DNA from: Bacteroidota bacterium
GTDB lineage: Bacteria; Bacteroidota; Bacteroidia; Flavobacteriales; Weeksellaceae
NCBI GenBank assembly: GCA_023411265.1
Contig: JAEYOX010000062.1
Coordinates: 1-42,921 of the forward strand
DNA: 42,921 bases
Direction: 5' to 3'
Below are positions 1-8,800 of the stretch, piece after piece. Position numbers and translations under genes: made by a program. The notes under the pieces are model-generated. The model had not been told where the DNA came from, made no database searches, and saw nothing but the letters and a program-made list of their open reading frames with translations. The stretch's first letter is position 1, and every line of letters starts with the position of its first letter.

Positions 1-65
1 GCATACACCAGAAGCAAAACTGCCATTGTACGAGTCGAAATCAGGATGTTTTGAAGTTTTTTCAT
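1..65 (-). CDS. N-terminus of probable cytochrome c biogenesis protein (partial)
   Basis: Only the first 21 codons are inside the window; the gene runs leftward off the edge. The start ATG is the complement of 63-65 and the peptide begins MKKLQNILISTRTMAVLLLV, a short basic stretch followed by a hydrophobic segment, so it is either a signal anchor or the first membrane helix. From memory, this opening resembles the fused ResB/CcsA-type cytochrome c biogenesis proteins of Chryseobacterium relatives, which handle haem delivery and thiol reduction for c-type cytochromes at the membrane. That identity is an inference from very few residues; a different membrane protein is possible. The rest of the gene, to the left of the window, would settle it. 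Confidence 0.5.
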   Translation of the reverse strand, partial: MKKLQNILISTRTMAVLLLVY

Positions 66-430
66 AAGAAGAGGAAGTATTTCAGACGATATAGTCTGAA
101 TTAGTTTTTCGATGATGTGCAAAAATACATTCTATAAATTAATTAAGCGAATTTGAATAATGATTTTTATCAATTCCTTTGGGCATCTACAGAAGCTACG
201 TTCCACATCAATATTCCCTACCCAAAAAATTAATCAATAATGCTCTATTACAGTAAAGCTGGAAACCGGTTTGTAATCTAGGTGATTTTTGGCGATTTAC
301 ACTTTTACAACCGTTCCTAGGAGATGGTTTTTAATTTTGTGTGCTACAAAACATCATGAAAACACAAATGCTGAAAAGCATTCTAACCGTACTGCGAAGG
401 CAGCGCGGTTTTCTGTGTCAGTATTTGTTG
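66..430. other. Intergenic region with inverted repeat and possible promoter
   Basis: No convincing gene lies here. The leftward gene's leader holds an exact 7-bp inverted repeat, TTCAGAC (81-87) and GTCTGAA (94-100), separated by six bases. CAAAAATA at 120-127 reads TATTTTTG on the minus strand and fits the Bacteroidota -7 box TAnnTTTG, giving a leader of about 50 bases; no clear TTG is seen at the expected -33 distance. The right end holds the probable terminator of the ion channel gene. An open frame at 341-745 is only the antisense of that channel gene. Confidence 0.4.
385..410 (-). terminator. Probable terminator of the ion channel gene
   Basis: On the minus strand an 11-bp hairpin with one mismatch and one G-T pair (AACCGCGCTGC, loop CTTC, GCAGTACGGTT) lies about 20 bases past the stop codon of the channel gene. 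The T-tract after it is weak and delayed, so termination efficiency is uncertain. Confidence 0.5.
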
Positions 431-1267
431 TCAGGGAGAAAGGTTGATGGCTTCGCCACATGTTTTGCAATAGCGGGCGTCATCATCATTTTCGCTGTTC
501 CCGCATCGTTTGCAAATTCTCGTTTTCGTCATGCCTCGTTTCATTTGCGAGGTGACGATTCCTGTAGGAACAGCAATAATGCTGTAACCACAAAGCATGA
601 GAATCATCGAAATAAATTTTCCCAAACCCGTTGCCGGCGCAATATCTCCATACCCCACCGTAGTAATAGTAACTACCGCCCAATAAATACAGGTAGGAAT
701 ATCAACAAAACCATTTTCTCCGCCTTCTACAACGTACATCACTGAGCCCAAAATGGTAACCAGGATCATAATAAACAGCAGGAAAATATAAATTTTTCGG
801 GAGCTGTTGCGCAAAGCCTGAACAATATAATGGCCGTCATTCATATAATCCATCAGGTTCAGAATACGGAAAACCCTCAGAATTCTCAGTAGCCTGATAA
901 TGCTCAGGAATTTCGTGAACGGGAAGAAAAGGCTGATGAAAAAAGGCAGGATGGACATAAAATCAATAATGCCCATAAAACTGAAAATATAATCTTTTTT
1001 GTTTTTTACTATGATGACCCGGATGAAATACTCGATAGTAAAAAGAATGGTAATGATCCATTCAATATAGACCAAAAATAAATGATAGCGCAGATCTACC
1101 CTTGGCATGCTTTCCATCATGACCAACACGGTACTCAATATAATCAGCACCAGAAGCGACAGGTCAAAAATTCTTCCTGCAGGAGTATCGGCAAAATAAA
1201 TGATCCTGAAAAGTTTGCGTTTCCAGGGCGTATTTTCGGGAATCAGATTATGTTCTCTTCTTGCCAT
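431..1267 (-). CDS. Voltage-gated-type potassium channel with C-terminal zinc ribbon
   Basis: Predicted inner-membrane ion transporter of the six-helix voltage-gated cation channel superfamily. An S4-like helix with arginines at every third position (RLLRILRVFRIL, about residues 120-135) would sense voltage. The pore loop carries the potassium selectivity filter TVGYGD near residue 202, followed by S6. The cytoplasmic tail ends in a four-cysteine ribbon, ICKRCGN...YCKTCG (about residues 246-272), an addition not found in most bacterial Kv-like channels. The open frame extends upstream to a TTG at 1297, but the ATG at 1267 (MARREHNLIP) gives the usual basic N-terminal lead-in and is preferred; the length is then 278 aa, normal for the family. 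It is transcribed away from nif3. K+ selectivity is read from the filter; the role of the ribbon is unknown. Confidence 0.9.
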   Translation of the reverse strand: MARREHNLIPENTPWKRKLFRIIYFADTPAGRIFDLSLLVLIILSTVLVMMESMPRVDLRYHLFLVYIEWIITILFTIEYFIRVIIVKNKKDYIFSFMGIIDFMSILPFFISLFFPFTKFLSIIRLLRILRVFRILNLMDYMNDGHYIVQALRNSSRKIYIFLLFIMILVTILGSVMYVVEGGENGFVDIPTCIYWAVVTITTVGYGDIAPATGLGKFISMILMLCGYSIIAVPTGIVTSQMKRGMTKTRICKRCGNSENDDDARYCKTCGEAINLSP

Positions 1268-1325
1268 CAGCTTGGATAAGGCGGCTAAATTAATCAAAAA
1301 TTAGTAATTTGCTCAAAAATTAAAA

Positions 1326-2423
1326 ATGAAACTCAACCATATTATTTCTGTAATAGAAGACCGTCTGCCGCGCGGACAGGCGGAAGATTTTGACAATGTC
1401 GGACTGTTGTGCGGCCGCCCCGAAAGTGACATTACCGGAATCCTGATTTGTCATGATGCACTGGAATCTGTAGTGGACGAAGCTATAGCAACAGGTATGA
1501 ATTTAATTGTCGCTTTTCATCCTATTATTTTCTCCGGCCTCAAATCCATCACCGGTAATAATTATGTGGAACGTGCAGTGATGAAAGCCATTGAAAATAA
1601 AATCGCTTTATATGCCATTCATACCGTTTGGGATAATGATTATTTTGGAGTGAATTACCGCATTGCACAAGAACTCGGGCTTCAAAACAGAAAAATCTTA
1701 ATACCAAAGAAAAATATTCTGAAACAACTGGCAGTCTATGTTCCACCGGAATATGCAGAGCAGGTTCGGCAGGCGGTTTTCAGTGCCGGAGCGGGAAATA
1801 TCGGATTCTATGACGAATGCAGTTTCACTGTACCCGGAAGCGGTACCTTTCGGCCTCTTCCAGGTTCCGATCCTTTTGAAGGAGAAGAAGGCGTTCGGGA
1901 AAATACTGACGAACAAATGCTGTATTTCATTTTTGAAGATTTCAAAAAACCCGCAGTGTTGAAGGCGATGAAAGATGCCCATCCATATGAAGAAGTAGCC
2001 TACCAGATATTCACTGTGGAAAATGAACATCAGTACACGGGCTTAGGCTGTTTTGGAGATCTTGAAAATCCGATGTTGGAAAAAGAATTTTTGCAGATGG
2101 TGAAAGAATGTTTTGACCTGAAAGTGATTCGTCACTCCCAGTCGGGAAAAGCAACCATACAAAGAGTGGGAGTGCTGGGAGGAAGCGGAGCAAGCGGAAT
2201 AAAAGCTGCAAAAGCCCACAAATGTGATGCTTATCTGACGGGCGATGTGAAATACCATGATTTTTTCCAGTCAGAAGGTAAAATGTTGATTTGCGATATT
2301 GGTCATTTTGAATCAGAACAGTTTGTTACTCAACAATTATTTGAGTTATTGTCGGAAAAATTTCCTAAATTTGCAATCTCTAAATCTCAGGAAAATACGA
2401 ATCCTGTAAATTATTTTATATAA
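1326..2423 (+). CDS. Nif3-like dinuclear metal-binding protein (YqfO type)
   Basis: A 365-aa member of the Nif3/DUF34 family, the long form with a central PII-like insert, as in Bacillus YqfO. The N-terminal half holds FDNVGLLCG and an AFHPIIFSG motif (family: HHP), and the C-terminal half holds GDVKYHDFF and GHFESEQFV, which supply His, Asp and Glu ligands for a two-metal site. Family structures are toroidal hexamers; the exact biochemical function is unsettled, with metal homeostasis and GTP cyclohydrolase I-related roles proposed. The first His of the usual HHP motif appears as Phe here (AFHP). It is followed after three bases by the coiled-coil protein at 2427, and this pairing suggests one operon. 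The family assignment is confident, the molecular role is not. Confidence 0.92.
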   Translation: MKLNHIISVIEDRLPRGQAEDFDNVGLLCGRPESDITGILICHDALESVVDEAIATGMNLIVAFHPIIFSGLKSITGNNYVERAVMKAIENKIALYAIHTVWDNDYFGVNYRIAQELGLQNRKILIPKKNILKQLAVYVPPEYAEQVRQAVFSAGAGNIGFYDECSFTVPGSGTFRPLPGSDPFEGEEGVRENTDEQMLYFIFEDFKKPAVLKAMKDAHPYEEVAYQIFTVENEHQYTGLGCFGDLENPMLEKEFLQMVKECFDLKVIRHSQSGKATIQRVGVLGGSGASGIKAAKAHKCDAYLTGDVKYHDFFQSEGKMLICDIGHFESEQFVTQQLFELLSEKFPKFAISKSQENTNPVNYFI

Positions 2424-2426
2424 AAT

Positions 2427-3206
2427 ATGGCTAAGAAAACAATTGAAATCTCAGTGGAGGAAAAACTGAGAGCACTTTATGACCTTCAGATTATCGATTC
2501 CAGACTGGACGAGATTCGGAATACCCGCGGCGAATTGCCGATTGAGGTGGAAGATCTGGAGATTGAAATTGAAGGATTGGAAAAGAGAGCGGAAAAATTT
2601 GAAGCAGAAATCAAAGAGCAGAATAATGAAATCAACACCAAAAATGAAGTCATTAATCATTCAAAATCGCTCATTGAAAAATATAAAGCCCAGCAGGATA
2701 ACGTCAGAAACAATAAAGAGTTTGAAGCTTTAGGAAAAGAAATCGAATATCAGGATCTTGAAATTCAGCTTTCTGAAAAAAGAATCAGGGAATTCAGCGC
2801 TAAAATTGAACATAAAACCGAAATGTTAAATGAGCTGATGGCCAAGATTGAAGAACTGAAGCAACATCTTGTTTTCAAAAAAGAAGAACTGGAAGGCTTA
2901 GTAGCAGAAACTCAGAAAGAAGAAGAATATTTACTTGGAAAATCTGAAGAGTTTGCAGCCAAGATAGATGACAGACTGCTGAAATCTTATCGCAGAATCC
3001 GCGACAATTCAGCCAACGGATTAGCGGTAGTAGGTCTGGAAAGAGGTGCACCGAAAGGCTCATTCTTCATGGTTCCGCCACAGAAACAGATGGAAATTGC
3101 ACAGCGGAAAAAAATTATTATTGACGAGCACAGCGGGAAAATCCTGGTAGATGATGATTTGGTAAACGAAGAAATGGAAAAAATGCAGGACATCATTAAG
3201 TTCTAA
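2427..3206 (+). CDS. Coiled-coil protein of the C4 zinc-ribbon (CT398-like) family, cysteines lost
   Basis: A 259-aa protein made mostly of a long, highly charged antiparallel coiled coil (about residues 5-190, rich in E and K with heptad hydrophobics) followed by the conserved C-terminal knob RIRDNSANGLAVVGLERGAPKGSFF..., split in the usual way by PPQKQMEIA. In the related bacterial family this knob is a zinc ribbon with two CxxC pairs. Here the corresponding positions read GAPKGS and DEHSG, with no cysteine in the knob, so zinc binding is predicted to be lost while the fold is kept. It starts three bases after nif3 and probably shares its transcript; a strong terminator follows. The function of the family is not established; chaperone or scaffold roles have been suggested. 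No enzymatic motif is visible. Confidence 0.88.
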   Translation: MAKKTIEISVEEKLRALYDLQIIDSRLDEIRNTRGELPIEVEDLEIEIEGLEKRAEKFEAEIKEQNNEINTKNEVINHSKSLIEKYKAQQDNVRNNKEFEALGKEIEYQDLEIQLSEKRIREFSAKIEHKTEMLNELMAKIEELKQHLVFKKEELEGLVAETQKEEEYLLGKSEEFAAKIDDRLLKSYRRIRDNSANGLAVVGLERGAPKGSFFMVPPQKQMEIAQRKKIIIDEHSGKILVDDDLVNEEMEKMQDIIKF

Positions 3207-3225
3207 AACTTATCTTATTACATAC

Positions 3226-3259
3226 AAAATCCCCGGACTTCTCCAAGTTCGGGGATTTT
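3226..3259 (+). terminator. Rho-independent terminator after the nif3 operon
   Basis: A 15-bp stem (AAAATCCCCGGACTT, loop CTCC, AAGTTCGGGGATTTT, one G-T pair) is followed by further T residues. It lies 20 bases past the stop of the coiled-coil gene. Its A- and T-tracts would let it also stop the convergent tex transcript. Confidence 0.9.
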
Positions 3260-3346
3260 TTATCCTGTGCGAAGAATCTGAATTCAGATATAAAGTACGT
3301 TTCAGCAGAATTAAATCATCAACCAACCTGCGTGATGTGTTGCGCC

Positions 3347-5473
3347 TTAGTCCAGCACCATGCTCAGTTGAATTCTTTTTCGGGTTTCGTCTATTTCTAC
3401 CACCTTTACCTGAACGTGCTGTTGCAGTTGTACCACTTCATTCACATCGGAAACAAATCCTTTTTTCAGCTGCGAAACATGAACGAGTCCGCTTTCTTTG
3501 ATGCCGATATCCACAAAACACCCGAATGCGGTGATATTATTCACGATGCCGGGAAGAATCATTCCTGATTTCAGATCTTTCAAACTTTTTACGGAAGGAT
3601 CAAATTCAAAAACCTTCGCTGATTTTCGCGGATCCAATCCTGGTTTTTCAAGTTCTTTCAGAAGATCACGAACGGTTAAAATTCCGATGGCATCGGTCAC
3701 ATATTTTTCCGGCTGAATCTTGCAAATGACTTCCCTGTTTCCGATGAGTTCAGTGATATTCTTACCAAGATCCTGAGCAATTTTCTGAACCACAGGATAA
3801 GCTTCCGGATGTACCGCAGAATTATCCAGAGGGTTTTCACCCTGAACAATTCTCACAAAAGCAGCAGCCTGTTGAAAAGCTTTTTCCCCAAACCGCGGAA
3901 CTTTTTTAAGATCCCGCCGGTTTCTGAATGCACCGTTTTCTGCACGGTAATTCACAATATTTTCCGCCATCTTCTCACCAATACCGGAAACGTAACTCAG
4001 CAGGGATTTGCTCGCAGTATTCAGATTGATTCCGACTCCATTCACACACTTCATTACTGTGGAATCCAGTTCCTGCTTTAGCATCGATTGATCTACATCA
4101 TGCTGATATTGTCCGACACCAATGGATTTCGGATCTATTTTCACCAGTTCTGCAAGTGGATCTGCCAGCCGTCGTCCGATAGAAATGGCGCCACGAACAG
4201 TGACATCGTATTCAGGAAATTCATCCCGGGCGGTTTTGCTGGCCGAATATACTGAAGCACCGGCTTCCGAGACCACAAAAACCTGCGGCGGATTCTCAAA
4301 TGCAATTTTCCTGATAAAAAATTCAGTCTCTCGGCTTGCAGTACCGTTTCCAATGGAAATCGCCTGAATCTTATACGCGTTCACCATGGACCGGATCTTT
4401 TTCATCGCCATGCCGGTTTCATTTTGCGGCGCATGCGGATAAATAGTTTCATTGTGAAGCAAATTACCATTCTCATCCAGACATACCACTTTACAGCCAC
4501 TGCGGTACCCCGGATCAATGGCGAGGATTCTTTTTTCGCCTAATGGTGGAGCCAGCAACAGTTGTCTCAGGTTTTCTGAGAAAACAGCAATAGATTTTTC
4601 GTCCGCTTTTCTTTTGGCTTCCTGAAGGGTTTCATTGGCTAAGGCAGGCTCCAGAAGCCTTTTGTAACTGTCTCTTATGGCCAGTACAATCTGATCAGAG
4701 CATTCATTACAGGACTTGATCACCGTTTTTTCAATAAAGGAGAGGGCATCTTCTTTATTAACGGAGATATTGGTTTTCACAAAACCTTCGCCTTCTGCTC
4801 TCAGCATAGCCAGCAAGCGGTGAGAAGGGATACGGCTGAGGTTTTCTTCCCAATCAAAATACTGTGAAAACTTCCGGGCTGCTTCTTCTTCCTTTTTTGC
4901 TTTCACTACTTTGGAACTGATGGTGGCACTACGACTGAACAGTCTTCTCAGGTTTTTACGGACATACAGATGTTCATTAATCCATTCTGCAATAATATCT
5001 CTTGCACCCTGAAGAGCGTCTTCTTCAGTAATTACCTGATCGCTAATAAACCTTGAAACCAATGCGGAAAGACCCTGTGGTTTCTGGCTCATGATCATTC
5101 TGGCAAGCGGTTCAAGACCTTTTTCCCGGGCAGCGTCAGCACGGGTTTTCCTTCGTTTTTTGAAAGGAAGATACAGATCCTCCAGCTCCTGCAGGTGAAA
5201 ACTATCTTCAATTTTTGTCCGCAGTTCGGGTGTGAGTGCTTCCTGCTCGCCGATAGACTTCAAAATGCTTTCTTTTCGTTCTATTATTTCTACGAACTGC
5301 TGATTCAGTTTGGCAATCTGCTCGATCTGAATTTCGTCCATGTTCCCTGTTACGTCTTTCCGATAACGTGCGATAAAAGGCACCGTATTTTCTTCGGTAA
5401 GCAGCTTTAAGGTGGCTTTTATATTCTTTTCCGAGACGGACAGTTGCTTTTGAATAAAACTAATGGGTGTCAT
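3347..5473 (-). CDS. tex: Tex-family RNA-binding transcription accessory protein
   Basis: A 708-aa Tex/YhgF-type protein, full family length. The order visible is: a helical N-terminal bundle (AFIARYRKDVTGNMDE-like motif, about residues 30-50), a YqgF-like RNase H fold (RILAIDPGYRSGCKV near residue 320), helix-hairpin-helix repeats (LNTASKSLLSYVSGIGEKMAENIVNYR region near residue 490), and a C-terminal S1 RNA-binding domain (GMILPGIVNNITAFGCFVDIGIKESGLVH, near 630). Tex binds nucleic acid in the cytosol and affects expression of selected genes, including toxin genes in Bordetella; its exact mechanism is unclear. It appears to be a single-gene unit, converging on the nif3 operon and divergent from the giant adhesin gene. 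The ATG at 5473 fits known N-termini (MTPISFIQKQL). Confidence 0.95.
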   Translation of the reverse strand: MTPISFIQKQLSVSEKNIKATLKLLTEENTVPFIARYRKDVTGNMDEIQIEQIAKLNQQFVEIIERKESILKSIGEQEALTPELRTKIEDSFHLQELEDLYLPFKKRRKTRADAAREKGLEPLARMIMSQKPQGLSALVSRFISDQVITEEDALQGARDIIAEWINEHLYVRKNLRRLFSRSATISSKVVKAKKEEEAARKFSQYFDWEENLSRIPSHRLLAMLRAEGEGFVKTNISVNKEDALSFIEKTVIKSCNECSDQIVLAIRDSYKRLLEPALANETLQEAKRKADEKSIAVFSENLRQLLLAPPLGEKRILAIDPGYRSGCKVVCLDENGNLLHNETIYPHAPQNETGMAMKKIRSMVNAYKIQAISIGNGTASRETEFFIRKIAFENPPQVFVVSEAGASVYSASKTARDEFPEYDVTVRGAISIGRRLADPLAELVKIDPKSIGVGQYQHDVDQSMLKQELDSTVMKCVNGVGINLNTASKSLLSYVSGIGEKMAENIVNYRAENGAFRNRRDLKKVPRFGEKAFQQAAAFVRIVQGENPLDNSAVHPEAYPVVQKIAQDLGKNITELIGNREVICKIQPEKYVTDAIGILTVRDLLKELEKPGLDPRKSAKVFEFDPSVKSLKDLKSGMILPGIVNNITAFGCFVDIGIKESGLVHVSQLKKGFVSDVNEVVQLQQHVQVKVVEIDETRKRIQLSMVLD

Positions 5474-5846
5474 GAGATTTTTAAAGTCGCTAAAATACGC
5501 ACTTTATTAAAATGGTGTGTAATTCCTTTTTGATTTTGCATATTCCACAAAGGTATTTTTTATTTAGTCCGGGTGAAAATATTCTTTACATCATAAATTT
5601 TTTTAAAAAAAAGAATATAGGTTGATATGCTTTACGCAACATGTTTAGGCGCTTTTCTGATTTTTCGCTCAATGAACCATGTAAAACGAATAATCCCAAA
5701 TAATTAAATTTATGGTTTAGTTTAATTATTGATTATAATTCAATTTTAAGCTCAATTAATTTTTATATCCTCAAATTTCAAATGATTTTTATGTTAAAAA
5801 TTATTTTTCCTATATTTGGAGTTCGATTAACATTAACACTTTTATT
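5474..5846. other. AT-rich divergent intergenic region
   Basis: This 373-bp stretch separates tex from the 1691-aa secreted protein and holds no gene. It is very AT-rich, especially 5690-5820, with overlapping runs such as TTTAATTATTGATTATAATTC, suggesting bendable DNA or the control region of the adhesin gene. A good Bacteroidota -7 box (TATATTTG) lies at 5811-5818. Confidence 0.6.
5811..5818 (+). promoter_or_regulatory. -7 promoter element of the giant T9SS protein
   Basis: TATATTTG matches the Bacteroidota sigma-ABfr -7 consensus TAnnTTTG and lies 29 bases before the ATG at 5847. A convincing TTG at -33 is not present, so the element may need an activator or be weak. Confidence 0.45.
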
Positions 5847-8800
5847 ATGAAGAAAATTTATGAAAAAGGCTTGTCGTACGAAGTGCGACGAACCTATCTG
5901 AAAGGTATTCTTCTGGCTTTTTTCCTTTTGGGATTAAGTTCAGCGAAGATGCAGGCACAGATTTGGACGATTAATTATTGTTCCGGACTACCCTCTGTTA
6001 CTCAGAGTAGCGCATACGGCCCGATGTATTCCACGGCCAGTGCAAATGCCACCAATAGGCTGGCCACGATTTATCCGGCGTCGCAACTTGCCGGAATTGC
6101 CAACCAGGTACTTACGGGAGTTTATTTCCATACCGGTGCCGGGAATTCCAACGGAATGCTGGGAACCCCAAGTTTTAAAGTCTGGCTGAAAGAAGTATCT
6201 CAGGACGATTGGGGCACAGGTGCCCTGGACTGGGCAACTGCCTCAGCAGGAGCTACCTTGCTTTTTGACGGGAATCCTGCTCCTATTGTGGGAACTACGG
6301 GAGGATGGAAAGAATTTCCTTTCACAGGGACTTTCACTTATTCCGGAACCCAGAATCTGGCATTATTTGTAGAATACACTAATCCTTCTGCAAGCAATGC
6401 CGTCAGCTGGTCGTATGAATATAATTCTACCTGCACCGTTGCTGCAGCTAATGGCACAAAATACAGCAACAACACATCAGGGACGTTGCCTTCTTCCCTT
6501 ACAACTTCTAACCTGAGAAGACCGTACATTGGATTTGATATGGTGGTTTCCTGTCCTGCACCACAGAACGTTACTGTGAACGGCATTACACAAACCGGTG
6601 CCACGATGACGTGGACGGCCGGTGGAACAGAAACGTCGTGGGATTATGCAATTCAACCTGCCGGAACCGGAATACCCGGAACCTGGACTACTACCACTTC
6701 CACAACCTTATCGCCAACGCTGTCCTCCGGAACGCAGTACGAGTTTTATGTAAGAGCTAACTGTGGCGGATCAGATGGAGAGAGTATATGGAAAGGGCCA
6801 TATGAATTCAGTACATTATGTGCGCCTTTTGCAGTGCCTTATTCGCAGAACTTTGACACCACTTCTGTTGGAACTTCAACTAATAATAATGCACCGCACT
6901 GCTGGACCTATTACGAAACACCTGGATCCACCGGATACGGATATGTCTCCTCAAGTGCTGCCAATGTGGTATCTGCTCCGCATGCCTATTACCTCTACCG
7001 GGCATCTACTACCACGGGACACCTGATGTTGATTTCTCCTGAAACTCCGACTCTAAGTAACGGAGCGAACCGGGTGAGATTTTCAGCAAAAGCCACTGTC
7101 GCCGGCAAAGAGCTTGCAGTTGGCACAATGACAGATCCCACAGATCCCGCTACTTTTACAGTACTGCAAACCATTTCTCTTACTACCACTCATACGGTGT
7201 ATGATGTGAATTTCCCTGCCGGAACCGCCGCTTATCTTGCCTTCAACAACGCGACTTCCGGATCAGCAAGTGCAATTTATATCGACGATATTTTTGTAGA
7301 GCCTATGCCATCCTGTTATCCTCCGGAATCACCGGCTTTTGGTACAATTACTGCTGATACCGTGGCCATGAACTGGAGTGCACCGCTTTTAGGAAATACT
7401 GCCTCTTCTTACACAGTTTATTACAGTACTACCAATACGGCGCCTGATGCCACAACGGTGTTAGATGCAACCAACTCTGTAACCGCAACAGGAACCTCAG
7501 GAACCATTACAGGTCTCACATCCAATACGGAATATTTTGTCTGGATGAGAAGCACCTGTGCTGCACCGGATGTCAGCCACTGGCTTTCCGTGGGAAGCGT
7601 TACAACAGCTTGTGCGCCTGTAGCTACCTTATTTGAAGACTTCGAATCTTATTCAACGGGATCCATAGTGCCTAATTGCTGGGCACGAATCCTTCCACCA
7701 ACGGGAATGACAGCAGGTTCGCAGACCATATCCAGTTCAGGCGCTATAGGTTCGCGGAATATATATCAATATACGTCTACAGCTAATGCTTCTGTAATTG
7801 TAGCGCTGCCCGAATTCAGCAATGTCAATGCAGGTACGCACTGGCTGAAACTTAAAGCGCGTACTACCTCTGCTCCAGGTGCCTTAGAAGTAGGATATGT
7901 AACAGATATTACCGATTGGAATTCGTTCGTGAATTTACAGACGCTGGATATTGTGAGCAACAGTTATGTCAATGGTGACTATTCAGTGGTCATTCCGTCC
8001 TGGATTCCTTCTAATGCAAGGATCGCTATTAAAAGTCCTTCTGACGCAAAATCCTATTATTGGGACGATGTAATTTGGGAACCCATCCCTTCCTGTTTGC
8101 CTCCAGCTACATTACTGGTGGATGCCACGACAGCAAGTTCTGTAACACTTTCATGGATGGCATCAACCTCAGCACCAGCCAACGGTTATGATGTCTACTT
8201 CAGCACCAGCAATATGCCACCGGATGCTACAACCGTACCACAGGTAACTGGAATAATGACTCCCAACACTACCATTTCTACGGGAATTCAACCGGCTACT
8301 ACGTATTATGTATGGGTGCGTTCTACCTGTTCATCCAGCGATATGAGCGACTGGATTGGAGGAATAGAATTTACAACCGCGTGTGCCACGATGACTGCAC
8401 CGTTTTATCAGTCGTTCAACAGTGGAGATATACCTCCATGCTGGACCAGTCAGAATCCTACTACTACCTCAACCAGTACTGCTGCTTTCTGGAAGTTTAG
8501 CGGTGCGCCCGGTTATGGTGCCACACCTGCCAATAATGGCAAGGCAGCCGGAGAGTTTGCCTGGGTAGATGCCAGCGCCCCTTATGACGGAGAGCATCAG
8601 GTACAGCTACTGTCACCTTTAATTGATTTAACCGGTGTTGCAAATCCGTTCGTTCGTTTTGAGTGGTTTAAAAACCATTCAAGTTCCACCTCAGGTGCAG
8701 CCTCTACTTATGACGACAACAAACTTACTGTTGATGTCTTTAACGGAACGACCTGGTCAACGATTTTCAGCAGTATGACTAACGATCCTTCATGGAGAGA

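Noticed and set aside
1267..1297. Ten-residue N-terminal extension of the ion channel from a TTG
   Set aside because: The TTG start is weaker than the ATG at 1267, and family members start close to the MxREH...P opening.
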